A stretch of DNA of 64,000 bases from the NCBI GenBank assembly GCA_903813345.2, contig CAIIXF020000002.1:5866001-5930000 (forward strand), given 5' to 3'. This DNA is from Owenia fusiformis (lineage: Eukaryota > Annelida > Polychaeta > Sabellida > Oweniidae). The notes under the pieces were generated by a model. That model did no database searches and had not been told where the DNA came from. It saw nothing but the letters and a program-made list of their open reading frames with translations. The position numbers were made by a program, and so were the translations under genes. Positions 12,801 through 27,800 of this stretch are shown here, piece by piece; positions within the stretch are counted from its first letter, which is position 1, and each line of letters begins with the position of its first letter.

Positions 12801-15800
12801 GTGATATGAAAGTTATATGCCACTTCAAGTAATATGTCATTTGAGGTTATATGCTACTTATGGTTTCATGCCACTTAAAGTTATATGCCACTTATGCCTG
12901 GATCACATTTGCTCCTGCCCGGCCGATTGAGTATTCTGTTCAAAACTGAATACAGTTGTGAACATGATACTTAATCGGCCGGGCGCCGGCTGATGAATCA
13001 GAGCAAATGTGACCCAGGCATTATAGTTTCATGCCACTTAAAGTTATATGAAAGTTATATGCCACTTCAAGTAATATGTCATTTGAGGTTATATGCCACT
13101 TATGGTTTCATGCCACTTAATGAAAGTTGAAAAATGGAATGCTACTTAAAATAATATATCATATAATGCTATTTACCACTTAAGTTATATGCCATTTAAA
13201 GCCATATGGCAGTTATGTGCCACTTATGTAATATGTCATTTAATATTATATGGCACTTACGAGTAAGTTATATGCAATTTAATGTTATATGAAAGTTATA
13301 TGCAATTTAATGTTATATGAAAGTTATATGCCACTCCAAGTTATATATTCTAATACTGAACTAGCATTTCTTTAAAAGTTCCTGTTTAAAGTTTTCTGTG
13401 CTATGTGTCACTTCCAAATTGAATGATTTTAAGTAGAGGAAAGGCCATATTAACAATAACCAATGTGTTGATTTTTAATTTTCAGTTATTCGACAGATAA
13501 TCTTATAGCCATGTCACAAGGTCAAAATTATATAAATAATTTAGGCAGCATTCGCCAACTCATTTGCCAGCTGCCGACGAATTAACACATTTTATGGCCA
13601 ATTCATTTAAATACGCATGGTACTTGCCACTATTACAGATGCTGCCTTAATAATTCACAAAATTTTGACTTTGTGAAATCACTATTTTCACACCTCTATT
13701 GACATTGGTAGTTTTGGATAATAAATGAAAAAAGGCTAACTTTGATAAAAAACGAAGACCATTTATCTGTTGACTTCACTGTAATACGCAAAAGCCCCAA
13801 AAGTTGATTCACAGTTTACAGAGAGATTGTTGAATAATTGTAAACATACTTTACTTTCGGGCCACCCAGTATACTCAATTATGTTGTACCACCATTTAAA
13901 AATTTTCAGAGAATTACATCCGAATCTGAATCAGAAACTGAAACAGCGAAGAAGATAAAGAAAAAGGTAAGTTTGAAAATAATTTAAAGGGACCCAGTCT
14001 CTAACTCAGAATGCAGTTTACAACATGCACTATCCAGTGACCCCAGCAGTGGGAGTACAACTTGGTTATGTAGCCTGTTGAAAGTTTTCAAATTACATGC
14101 CACTCTGTCAAAAATTAGTTAGCACCCTGTTAAAATGACGATTTTCACATTTTTTACCATTATAGGCAAAATATAATTCAATATTATTCCGCAGATTATT
14201 CAAATTCTGCTTTTTGACATTATTTGGAAGTTTTATTTCCAGTCAAGGGTTTCACTGGAATTTCTCACAACAGGCTAAACAAATGGAAACAACAGGCAAA
14301 TTTAATGGAAACCATAAATTTAACATGGAAAAGTTGAAAAGTTGATAAAAACATGAGCCGATTCTGTGAAAACACCGGTGAAAATTGCCTGTTATCTGCT
14401 GCTAATGAAACCCCTGACAGTGGTATGATATTATTGTTGAAGTACTTTAGGACTCAGAATTAAAGTAATTCCCTAAAGAGATCCCTCTCCTTTTGCCCAC
14501 CCTGTGTATTTTGATTCCTCAACTTTAAAGCTGTACATGCCACATTAATCCTTGCTATGACACCATCTATCCTTCATCTTTTGAATAAAGGTACTATTCA
14601 TTAGATACCTCCTACATTTGACATCATCTGGACTCGCTTGTAACATAAATAAATTTTGTTATAGGTAAAAAATAAACATTGTATTAAGCATGGCCTCAAA
14701 GCCAAGAAAACAAGATCAAAAGAGAAAGAGGAAATACCAATTAAGAAAAAGGAAAAGGTAACGAAGAATATATCAAGTAAAAACGATCAATCAGAAGAAT
14801 TTGAAAAGGCCATCAAATCAAATCCACTGGACAAAACAAACTTCGGTGTCGTTCATGTGAAAGATACAAAAAGTGAAAATAATGACATTCCAACTGAACC
14901 AAGAAGTTATATTTCAGCTGAAGAGATATTTAGAAAAGATGCATTTTCTAGGGAGTTCATGTCATTTCTTAGGGCTTCAGCATCACCATATTCAACTGAG
15001 GAGGAAGCAAAAATTGACACCCCCTTTTCGAAATACAAACACGATTTGGGAGACAAGGCATATAATAATAATACGATGCCCATTTCTACCCACAAAAGGC
15101 ATCATGACATTGCCCCTCTCCCTCCCCTTGATGGTCGTCATGACACCACCCTTATCCCTGCCCAGAATAGTTATCATGACACCACCCTTATCCCTGCCCA
15201 GGAACATTATCATGACATCACCCTTATCCCTGCCCAGGATAGTTATCATGACACCACCCCTAACATTACCCCTAACAGGCATCATGACACCACCCCTAAC
15301 CCTACCCCATACAGTCATCATGATTCAACCCGTATTGTCACTCCTGATAGGCATCAATGCTTGAACAGTGGTGAATTAAAGCACTGGACTTCTTCAGATG
15401 AGGAACCAATCTCTAGTTTTAGGAGTTTATTTATCAAGTGTAAAGCTGAAGCGACAAGATTAGTCACACCACATGATAAAAGGGATGAGCATTTTGAGCA
15501 TTCTCAAAAACCAGCAAATGTAGTTTCAAATCAGGGTAGACAACCTCAGAAAGTATACATTAAAAGAGAAAACTCACCCCATGTTCGTGGAAGCTCACCA
15601 CAAATTCATGGAAACGAAGCCTTAATTGATGGAATCTTACATGTAGATTCTAATATAGCAAATCAAAGTGAACTGAAGATAAACAAAGATTCAAATACTG
15701 CCGGTAACCCACTGAAAGGGAGAAGGCGTTCACGTTGTAAAGCAATTGAGAAAATCAAAGAAATAGTTGATGATCTCAATGATGGTAGTGATTCTAGATG

Positions 15801-18800
15801 TAGCGCAGCTAGCAGTACTTCCGCTTTATCCATCACAACATCTGATCCAAGCCCTACAAAACATTCAAAACGAAGAAAACACAAAAAACATAAGAGATCA
15901 CATAAAAGAGATTCCACCACTCCTGTTATGTATAAGACCAAGGAGGAAAAGTCACATTGGTATACTGACAAGAAATATGAGCCAAATTTACATACTGAAG
16001 AATGTACATCTCAAATGGGATATATTGATGTTATCAAGGGAGAGTTTATTCCAATAGCTGACAAGGAATATGAGCGATCACTTCTTAAAGAATCTCATAA
16101 AGATAGCAGGGCTGTTGAGGGAAAGCCATGTAATCCCTGTTATCATGAAATTGAGGTTATTACAAAGAATGATAACAGCCAACCAGGGAACAGATCAGAA
16201 TACAGGGTAATTTATAGGATAAGGACTGTTATGTTTATGTTACTGTTTAGTTACTTGTTGATGTCATGTTAAATTCTTATTGTTAATAATGTTAATTATT
16301 TATCATTTTAATAAGTTAGTAACATGCAGAATTCCCATCATTTTCATAGATGTTTTGATTTTCTTCGTGATACTTGTTATCCATGGGAAAGGGGAAATAG
16401 TACCATTCAAAATTTGAGGATATAATGACAAGGTCATATATAAGGACAAGATCAATTTATATTTGAATGGCAAAAATGTAATAATTTTGTTGTGGGGGGG
16501 GGGCTAAAAAACGTTCATAATGTTTTGTCCATCTTCACCAATGACTTTTGTTTGACAGAATCAGTTTTGTTCAGTTACATTTGGGGATAGTGTGACTGAG
16601 ATTTTCAGTCTGGATTTCAAAAATATGAAAGTCGAAAGGAAGAGTATAAACCACCAATTTCTCCTTTCTTCATTCTCGTACAGAATGAAACTAAGTGCAC
16701 GGCATATTTGACTAATTTTCAGTGTCTTATTTCTACAATGTTTCAAAGCAAGATGCTGAATTTAGTTCACAATATGTCAGATGGTGTATAATTATTATAC
16801 AGGAGTTTTCACATGCAGGCACTTTAAGAATTTACTGTAACAGTTTTTTTAATATGTATAAGGTCATGCCTATCATTAAATTAATACATCATGCCTTAAA
16901 TTGAACTAGTGTATCCTTTTTTCCATACGCACAGATTTGTATACATGCTTTCATTTTCTTTACAGTAAAATGTATATATGTTTACAGATTTAGAAGTTAC
17001 AGTAGATGATTATTGTCTCATTTAATAAATGTTTTTAATGTTATATACAATGTTGCAGAAGAAGAAGTTAAAGGATGGAGAAGAAAGACAGAAGATAAAG
17101 AGTAAGAAAAGGATGATCTCGGGAATGATACCAGGAGAAAACCCATTGAAAAAATCTAAGAAAGATATCCCTCCTCCTAAAGAGTAAGTTTTGTATCTGT
17201 TAGTTAGTATTATTGATAATCTGAGGAGTTATACAAAAAATAAGCACAGTGAAGAATAATGTGTTCCCCCCATCAGAACACTGTTGATTACAAAATATCT
17301 AGTATCCTAGTATCCTCAAAAGAAAAGAAAAAGGCATCTATTTATTGTTGTACCACATGCAAGTAGTGTTTCTAAGTTGAACATTTTTTCTGCCCCATCT
17401 AATTCTGATGTAAGCTTTGCAGATGGATGCTGATCACTAAAATGACGGCTTAGTAGACACTCTTTGGACTTAGATTTTGTCACTTTATCATCATTTGACA
17501 CTGAATACTCCATCATGTATGAATACTCTTTCCCTGCCTACTTATAATGTCAAGAATTTTGGACATTATTTCTATTTTGTAAAACAATGTATATTGTGAT
17601 GACATCAATATGATTAAAAATGTCCCATACTCTTGTGGTTTTTGATTGTGACATTTGTTTTCTGAATGGTAAGTAGATTAAGGAATTTCCCGGGAAAAAT
17701 TAATTCTCTGAGTGTTAAAAATACAATAGTAATATATATTTTTTAGGAAGACTGGTCCATCTGCTATGGACTACATCACTGGGAAGATTGTTGTACCAGA
17801 GAATGAGGACGACCTTTTACTATTTACAAATGGAGAACTTGATGGGATGGAGGTAAGGCAGCCATTTTTTATTAATAATTACATGCATGTTTTTTATATC
17901 TATATTATATATTAATCCCTTGTTTATTCATAGTAATTAGGAATAAATAAACATTATTACCACCTTGCCAGGCCAGTTCTAGGGGTTTTAGTGCTAGTTT
18001 AGAAGGCGTTTATTTTACTATATTGACCTGAGAAATGTGTGACCTCATAGTGGTGGTCCATATGGACCGGTCTAGAATATATTCTTGACCGGCAACGATT
18101 TTCCCCGGGAAATTAGATATCGTTCAATGCGTAAGATTTTCTTGCTGTTTCAGTCCTGGTCGTTAACGGTGGTAATAATACTAATAACGTCATTTCTGCG
18201 AGCAATATAGTGAAATATTGGACCTTGGGCCGAAATATTGCCCTTAGAAATGACATTATTGTACTATTGATTATCATTGGATATAAAATCCGGTGATAAC
18301 ATCAATAGTCAGTATGATTTATTGAACTGACTTTCAAATACTTTAGAGAACGAAATTTGGGATTTCAAGGAATACTTTTCAAGAAAATAGTCTTACCTTT
18401 CTATTAGGATGGGTTCAGGTGCCAAAAAAAACTGATCCATGGATATATATCATTTTGAAAATTGGAAGCAAGAAATATTTTTCGGAGGCCATATTTTTTT
18501 ACGAGTCATAACATTATCTAAATGAAAACTGGATTTACATCATTTTGGCTTAGAATATTTACCTAAATATATATTTAAATATTATTAGCATGATTATTGA
18601 CTATTTTTTTTATTAATCTTATGCATTGATTCAACTGTTTTCTATAATTCATAACATAGCTTAAAAATTACTCGAGTACTTCGACCTGTCCCTGTGGCCT
18701 AATGGATAAAGGTGCTGGACTTCTGCACCAGCTTTTGGTGGTTCGAATCCCTGGGTTTGAAACCCGGTCGTGCCCAAGATTTTTTTCTTTTTTTATTTAT

Positions 18801-21800
18801 CTTTAGGCCACAATATTTTTTTAAAATCTCTTTTTATACAACATATAGTCATTTCTATTACTTTTTGAGGTTTCAGATTTTAGATACATCGTCAATGTGT
18901 TACTTTAAATGAAGAAGAGTATCATAGGCTTTTATTCAAAACAAATTAAATAACATTTATTGTCGATCTGACAATCTATAAGATTTAATCAAACAGATAG
19001 AGAAACATATTCCAGACAATAAATAACAGTGTAATTGTTGCATTTTCAGGTGAACGATGTTGATATTGAAGAAATGCACACCAAAATAGACTCAACCATT
19101 GATTCAGTGCTCAACCAAGGAAGCAGTATTTTTGACAAAACACCAAACATCTCTACCTCAAAAGAACCAATACGAGATCCATCCCAAACAGCCGTCACAC
19201 CAAGTTTTGCAACCAATGAGTCTAATATCTCAAATACTGGCCCTGAAATTAAAGTTACAGAGTCAGAAGACAGTAAAAGCCCTGAAAATGCTCCTAAGCT
19301 TCCTGCAGGACTGTCCAAAGAACTGGAGTCAGTCCTAGAGAAACTCAAAGATGTATGTATGATGTATCATTGTTTAAGCTTTATCCTCTTTGGCACTCTT
19401 ATCATTTTCAATCAGTTTTCTGGTGTGCTATTTGATGCTTTATTTTTCTTGCTGTGCTCATTTTTGGTACTTTTTCATTGGCATTTGCGCATACATATTC
19501 ACTGTAGTTAAATTCAGTTTAAAGCTTCTATAAAGGGAGTCCCACTTATAGATTTTTAAGATCCGCCACGTTTCAAGAGAAGTATCAGCTGAAATAGTGT
19601 TCATCCAGGGGGTTTCTTTGTAGATAATAAATATATATGTTAGTCTTGATGAAATATCCAAACTTAAATATATGTTGATGCTGGTCAATGATCGTTGAAG
19701 GCCCCCCCCCCTGCACTAATTGTTGCAACTTTATACTTCACATCAATATTTGTTGAAATAATTCAAGGCAACGATTTATTTGTAATTTGTATATTTAAAA
19801 GGCGTTGAAAAATAAATAAACATACATAACATACATATATTTTTTTATTTGCATTTGTGTTCCAGGCCTCTACTAAACCAATTGAGGGTAAATCTAAGTT
19901 TTTCACGACAGACAACAACAAGCTTTTACTACAGTAAGTAGCCAATGAGTGTTTCTTGGCATATTTGAATAATTCACCAAAATAAATGTTTCCAAAAAAT
20001 ACAAATGTTTATAATATGTACAAACATTAAAAGAGCTCAACTTAACCATTGGTTGGGCCGCAAAATTTGTCCGCTATGGGAATCCCACTATTTTTATCCC
20101 CATGACCAAATATATGCTGTTTTTATGATAGTTTTTACTGGTTGAGAATAGTATCTATATAGAGTATGTTGCATTTTTAGAGTCGAAAACCTGAGTCGCC
20201 AATTAAACAGTCAAATGAGGTCAGCCATGTACAACCATCTGGCTGCATTCTTACCATGTGGCAAGGAAACACTGGTAAAGCGTGCAAAGAAATTACAACA
20301 GAATGAGCAAGATGATATCCTTCGAGTTCCAATCAACAAACTCAAAGATGCTATCATTAAAGTTATGCCTGAGCAAATAGAAAAATACCAACGACTTGTG
20401 ACACTGAATAAAATTGAACAGTAAGTGTATTTGGATTAATGTCAAGCATTGACATGATTGATATAGGTTAGGTCCAAATCCCTGTGTTTTTTGGTTTGGA
20501 TGAATAATTTTTTGTCTCGTATTAAAAAAGACAAACATGATAATTCATTCTTTCATGTTTCATTTTCTTGGTCTGTTTTCTAACACTCTTTAGCCTTTTC
20601 TCTTTGACATGACTTTGTGCTTATGTGAATTCATCAATATGTGTATTAAACAAGAAATGAAATGAAATGTTTACTCTATACTAGGAATGAAAAGGAGACT
20701 TCCACAGCTGAGAGTGATGTTGATGATAATTCTCAGGGACCAGATGATCTCAATAAAGCTACGGATAAGGATGAGAAAAAGAAAACCAGGGCTCCAACAA
20801 AGAAGTTTGAATGGTCAGAACCATTAAGGTTGGTTTTCATCTATTTGTTTATCTGTATCAGCATTTGCATGTATTGAAACTATTGGACTTTTTAGACTAT
20901 ATCTGATCAATAAAACTGCATCTTTCTATTTTATCTCATTCTTTTTACTGGTTTTCAAAATGCTGCCATTTTTAATTTCATTGTTTTCTGTCATTTGTTT
21001 TTTGCTGCCATTTTATGAGTTGATTGTTTTCTCCCATTTATCCTAAGACTGCCAGCTTTGATAATTACATTGTCTTCTCCCATAAATCATAGGCTGCCTT
21101 TTTTAAAATGATTTTTTCCCAATTTTTCATATGCTGTCATTTTCATTAAATTGTTTTCTCACATCTATCTTTAGGCTGCCATGTGTGCCTTTTTCAGTGT
21201 TCATTTCCACTTTTAACAGGCTACCATCGTAAATGTCATTGTTTTCTCTTTCTTACCCCAGAGTTTTACTGTGCAATGTTGTGCGACTGAAGATGCAGGC
21301 TTTCAACGTTACAAAGGTGAAAGGACAGACAGCTGAGGAATTCCTGAAAAATTTCTTAGATTCAGAAATCAAACCATTGTGGCCAAAAGGATGGATGCAA
21401 ACAAGGTATTGTCACAATTGATAACTACTGTATTTAATCAAATGAATATACTATTTTATGCTAATATTATTTGCTATAATCCCAAATTTTAACTTTACAC
21501 AAACTTGGTACCCGGATTGGCTTGAAAGAATAATCCAAGATTGAAGCAATTCAATTGTTACTTATACCTATGCTATGATTAAATGATTGTTTTTTAATAA
21601 AAAATAAAGTGATTGAATATTTCCCAATAAAATATATTTTGACATATTGCTTTTAGTGGCACTTCATTTAATATTTGTGCATCAGTTATATGCATATTTG
21701 TGCATATGCATAACGGGTATGAGACACAATGTACATCAGGCTATAAAGCTATTGTAAAATGACTTAAGCTGGCTCTCTCTACGTGATTTATTTATTTTTC

Positions 21801-24800
21801 TTATTGTATATTATGGAATCAAAACAATTTTACTTAAGCCCTAATTATGTCATATATTGTATAAATAAAACAATATTAATCCTTCAAATTATTTACGTTA
21901 ATAATATTGATTATTTTCAGGACACTGTTTAAAGAAAGTCGTGCCGCACATTCATCATTTACAAACACACTTATGTAAGTATTCAGTTAACCCCCTCTGC
22001 CAAAAGTGACCTATTTCTGGATTGTTATCATGCAAACAATTTGACTTTTAAAAACAAAAAGTGAACTTAAGTCAAAATACTCATATTATCTTGAGCAGAG
22101 GTGTGAACCAATAATGTAGAATAAATACAAAGTATTTTTTATTGTTGCATTTTTTACCATTGTCGATATGCCTGAAAATGTTTTAACACTATATACACGT
22201 TTGAAAAACAATTCTTAAATGATGAAAACTGTTTATATACTTCCAGGCAAAAACCTAAGAAAACTGTGATAGTGACCAAAACTTCCAACACAAATACCCT
22301 TTCACAAGTAAATGGTTCTTTGCTATTAGCTGAGAATAAAACAACCTCAAAATCACCTGTTAAGGACTCAGAAGGGGAACTAGCTCCTGTGAAGACTATA
22401 CTAGACTATGCTGCAGAAATGTACACTGCTAGCTATTCTGGTGGATTGGACCCACCTCTTCAAGCAAAACCATTATCAAGTTCAACCCCAGTGACATTAA
22501 CAAATACAGCACAGATCTCAAATATACTGAAGGCTCAGTCGACATGTAAGACAGAGCCAACAAAAAAGACTACACAAGCTCTGACTGCCCTAACGGCAAG
22601 TACAGGCAATGCAACCAAAGTAAACACTAAAACAGCACCAAGTACACCACTAACATCAGGATCTGCTAGCCACTTACAACCCAAAAAACTGTCAGTTGTT
22701 CAACAGGTTTCTGTACAAAAGATGAAACCACAACCCCTACCACCAATGGTTGTATCACCAGTCGCTTCAAAACCTCAAGATAATTCATTTATTGAACAAT
22801 TTAAAAAGTTCACTGAACAAAATAAGTCATTGACCAGTGTACACCAATCAGGAAATACTAAGAGCTCTGGGCATTATAAGCCAGTCAAGACTCAGATAAC
22901 TCAATCAGCCAATGAAAAAGTAGGCTCAAACTCTAATAAAGCCATAGCAAACTCAGGGAATTCTGGGACTGCTAAACCTGCAGCCAATACTCAGCCAAAA
23001 CACTCTGCTCAAATGCCATATGTTCATAAAACACATATGCATAAAGAACACAGCCAAAAGAGTCAGGGACAAAAGATGAACATTCAAAAACCTCAAAACA
23101 ATCCACAAAAATCGACCTCAGTGCCTCAGAGGTCAAATCAAAGCCCCCAGAGGGTGTCGCCATCTGCCGGAAATGCGGTTTCCACTTCAGGGACTGGCTG
23201 GAATCCAGATGCAGATATTTTGCAATATTTACGATCACCAAGTGTTCAGGGACAATTATCTACTATTTTATCAGACAAACCAACCCGTGCCGCCTCCCCA
23301 CCGTTTCTAGGAATGAACTTGAACATGACTCAGTTCGCTGAAATGACCAAAGCAGACCAACAGCAACCAAAGGTTGGTTTTTCCATTGTTTTTGTGACTG
23401 GTGTCTGAGTTTTGAATCTGTCATAGATGGTTTCATAATAATTGCAACCAAATGGTATCTTTTTACTTTTTTCAAATTATTACCACAATTATAAATTGCC
23501 AATATAAACGTTGCAGGATTGTAACTTTTAAATGTGCTAAAATTTAATTGTGACAATATAATTTTTGTTAGGTATTTTTATTGCTTCACATATTTTTCAC
23601 TGAAGCGTGTGGTATAATTAACCACTTCCAGTATCTAATAATCTTTAAAAATAGATCATGTCAATTATTTAGCCAAGTGTTAAGAACTGGGAGGTGCAAG
23701 ATCTGAAATAACTATTTAGAAAATTTAATGATATATGTTTAAAATTAAATGGAATTATAAATTTGAATGTTAAGTATGAATTGACACTTTAGGTGAGTAA
23801 ACCTCCAAAGAGGCAACCAGTTGATGAGGCCGAGTTTCAATCATTACTGAAATCAGCAGTGCAGCAACGTGCCTCACCTGTTTCACCTCAAAAGTCTCCC
23901 CAGACCCAGAGATCTTCAGTACCAAGCAAACCCCATCGTCCAACTGGGACTGAAGACTATGCTCGATCTTATCAGAATATGGTGCAGCAGTATACATCAG
24001 GTGTGTGGCAAGCATTTATATTTTGAATTTAGTTGTATCGCAACTATCTTGTTTCTTCATATGGGTTGAACTATAGATGGTCGCTTAGCTTAACTTAGTT
24101 CTGGTATTATAAATCCTGATACAGGAAACCACTATGCATTAAATAAATGGGCTTATGGTACATTTCTGGCTCTGGAGACTTTAAATGAAACATTAGAATA
24201 TAGGTTGCTCAAAAGTGGATTGAAAAGAACCAAGTCAGATTGAACGCTTATAGACAAATTGACCTCTTTACACCCCCCCGCCCCCCCCCCCCCCCCCCCC
24301 CCCCATTACACAATGGAGTAATTTGTGATGCTATTCTCTTACAGGTAGAAATGCTTTTGGGAGCCAGTCTCAGTCGATTTCAAGTTACCAATCAGCTGGG
24401 TATCATAAGAACACTACCTCAAGTCTAGCTGCAAATAGTTCCCAACAGCCTCCAAGCAGCATTCATGGTGTTGGTAATAGTGGAGATGCTGTTATAACTG
24501 GTAAGTAAAAACCTCATTTCAAAGAAAGTCTACCAAGACTATGCATTGTCTGTGTGCGTGTGGTAATAGATGTGATAATCATAAAAACCAATAGAACATC
24601 ATTGGCATGGGTCAGATTGGAGAATGATTGACTCACCCCAGCTCAATTTACATTTTCTTAGCTTAGTATCTCATTATATAACTGACCTTTTTGCTTCTCT
24701 TTTGAAAATTATGATCTTCCACTAATGCTGTATATATTAACAGTAAGGGATTCCATGTATTTTTTTACCTTACAATTATTTGCAATGACCGATGTATTTT

Positions 24801-27800
24801 TCAAATTGTATACTTGTATGTCACAAATTGCCATACTTGTATATTTGGAAAGGAGAACCCCCTGATGAGGAGAGATTTTTAGAAGGACAATTGCTTTTTT
24901 ATTCTGGATGTGATCATCATGGAAGTTTAACGCTACATCAGAGATGATCTTAGATATTAGGTGATCTTAGATATTCCCAAAAACAACTTGTGTGATATAA
25001 AAATTGCTTTTTTAAGAACATTTTTTACAAGGTAATGAACTTGTTTTTTTAAGGTTAGACTCTTTATTTGTGGTTAAAATCCCTGTATCTCCTGATAGGA
25101 TAGGAACAAAGTGTCACAGTTTTAAGATACCTATTTATCTGAACTCTTAGAAAATAAAAATAAATCAATTGGCGGTTCCCTAGAAATATGTTTTTGAGAC
25201 CTTTTCCACTCATTAGAATGACGGAATAATGGAACCAATTCGTAAAAAAAATCTTAACATTTACTAACTAAGACTTTGCTTCATTATGTAACTTAGCCAC
25301 ATTCTATTTTGCTCGTACAGTAATGGGAAAGTTATTGATTTTAAGCAAAATGCAACGGTTAAATATGGAAAATTGAATTTTTAAATATCGCTTCACAAAA
25401 ACCATTGTTCAAATGCACGTCTTAATAATTCAAAGAAAATATTTCAGGATGTATAAATTCAGCTCATTTCTAAAAGTATGTTAAAAATTTCATGATGATT
25501 TCCAGAATAAAATAGTTGTGTCCTCCTTAAAAGCTCTCCTTATTGGGGGTTCTCCTTGTCAAAAAGTGATGATTTTTCTACTTTTTCCATAAGAAAAATA
25601 CTGATTTATTTATTTTGACATGATATTCTATGAATATCACAATAACTATTGAATTACATTTTATATTATGCAGGTCCAGCTCCAGGAACCTACAGTCATG
25701 TTTTACACAGAAGTCCTGGACACCACAGCCCTAGTCATGTAGGGCACTCACCCATAGGGCACCATACAAGCCCAAGGCAAACCACTCCACAAGGTAAATA
25801 TTTGAAAAATGTACAGATAATGTAGTGCTTTATCATACAAGTATCATTTAATGTATCTCTCAAATTAACAATTATGATTTGTCACAGTCCTTTTAACTTT
25901 AACAAGATGTCAACTATTTTTAAAATGGTGACATCCCAAGTGTCCCTAGGTTAAGCCTCTTGTCACCAATTCTTCTATTGTTCTGAGAAATCCCTTTGCC
26001 GTGCCTTGATTGAAGTGTTGATGGAGCAAGGCATTGTTGCAAAGAATTTTCTACTTAACCAATATCATTCATTTTCAATGTTGAAATACAACATAATAGT
26101 GTTAAGCTAACACCCATAGTAATAGTTCAATCAGTATGACTGTGATATGTTGAAATCATGGCTCACTTAATCATACCATTTCATTTGACACATTTAACAT
26201 TGTTACATACATTTAGTATCTTTATATTTAATCTAGATGTCATTTTAAAAATTCTGTTAAACCACAACATATACCCACTAGGGTGTCTAGCGGCTTGTTT
26301 TTATAGAATTATGAAATAAATTGAATTGAAAAAACATACATTTAATACAATTTCCTAAGAACTCTCTTTTTTCAAAAAAAAGTTTTATTTTTCAAAATTT
26401 GACCCCTTGCAAGGATATTAAATTTTACCAAGGTTTATGCATAACTATGTATTATTGATTTTATGCTATGGATCATATAATATAGGATGCTTTGATTGGA
26501 ACTTATAATTTCATGTTATGTCATGTTATAAGTAAGGCTCTTAGTTAATGTTTTTACACACTCTGAAAAAATGGCCATTTTACCTGAATGTCCATGCTTT
26601 TAGCCTTGTTTTGTAAGTTACATAACACATTTAAGAACTCTGCCAGAAGCTATATTGTAAAGGATCTTTTCCTGCACTATATCTTCACATGTCTACCATT
26701 GTTACTCTTTTATATATTTTGTATTTCTCTAAAATATCCAGCAGGGAATTGTTGAGCTTTTCAAAGATGCAACAAATATTCACTCATCCTCTGTGATGTC
26801 TTTGCTCTGTTGATGAATTAAAAATCATAATGATCAGTATCAAATTTAAACTTTTACATATCATTTATATCAAATTCATTTTGTGAATAATAAATGTTAT
26901 GATTGTCATGCTAGTATCAAAAGCATGTAACGACAATAGTAAAGGATTCTTATCCTTGAAATGATGACTCTTAATCTCTTTAAGTTTGAGCTTCTGCTTT
27001 TCCAACAATCCCTGCCACCTTTTGCTGTATCAAGGAAGCAAAGAAATATTTGCCAGATTTATAATATTAATGTTTGTGTGTCGTAAAAATATCCATTCCA
27101 ACATGACTGTTTTACGTCTTCTATGAACTGTAAACAAAGTCAATATTTCAGCTGTATTTATTTGTTGAAACAATATCTGGTTTTTACTAAGTGTTTCGTT
27201 CAGTGCTAAACCAGAAGTAGGAAATAGGAAATGGAGTGACTATTTTAAATTTTGGTGATTTTCCATGCTCGAATCGTAATATAGACCCCAGATCAGGTAT
27301 TATGTCGAGTAATAAATACCTTATGGCAAGGCACAAAAACTTTTGAAAACGTTTGTGCCTTAGCCCTGCAGTATTTATTTGTAGATATAATACCTGCTCT
27401 TAGGTCTATATTGCTTTAATATTCATGTTTTTATTCAAACATTTCAAAATTAGCAAAACTTTGATTATTATAACATAAACCTATCATATCATCAGTCTTG
27501 CAAATATTTTTGATAAAGCAAAAGGTGCCTGGATTATTGAAAAGTCCTTTTATCTGTCAATCATTAGATTAGCAACTTGTTATCTGCTTTACAGCTTTGT
27601 ATTCATCTCTGCACGGCACAATAGATCCTCAACTAAATCCTAACATAAGGCTGCCTTTCCAGCATCAGTATAAAGGTAACATATACAGTACTTTCATGAG
27701 CAGTTAATGCGTCTGGTATCACTCATTTAGTTATGTTAATAACAATATCATCTTCTATACATTCTACAGATATTGCTTGACTTAATTTTTATATGTATGA

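Noticed and set aside
14992-15321. Minus-strand 109-codon Gly/Val-rich ORF
   Set aside because: It is the antisense reading of the exon 6 minisatellite.
18688-18777. Functional tRNA-Arg gene
   Set aside because: The acceptor stem is not paired at the 3' end and the T stem is mismatched, so only a tRNA-derived repeat is supported.
24240-24428. Proline-rich 62-codon ORF
   Set aside because: It is produced by the poly-C tract in intron 16 and reads exon 17 in the wrong frame.
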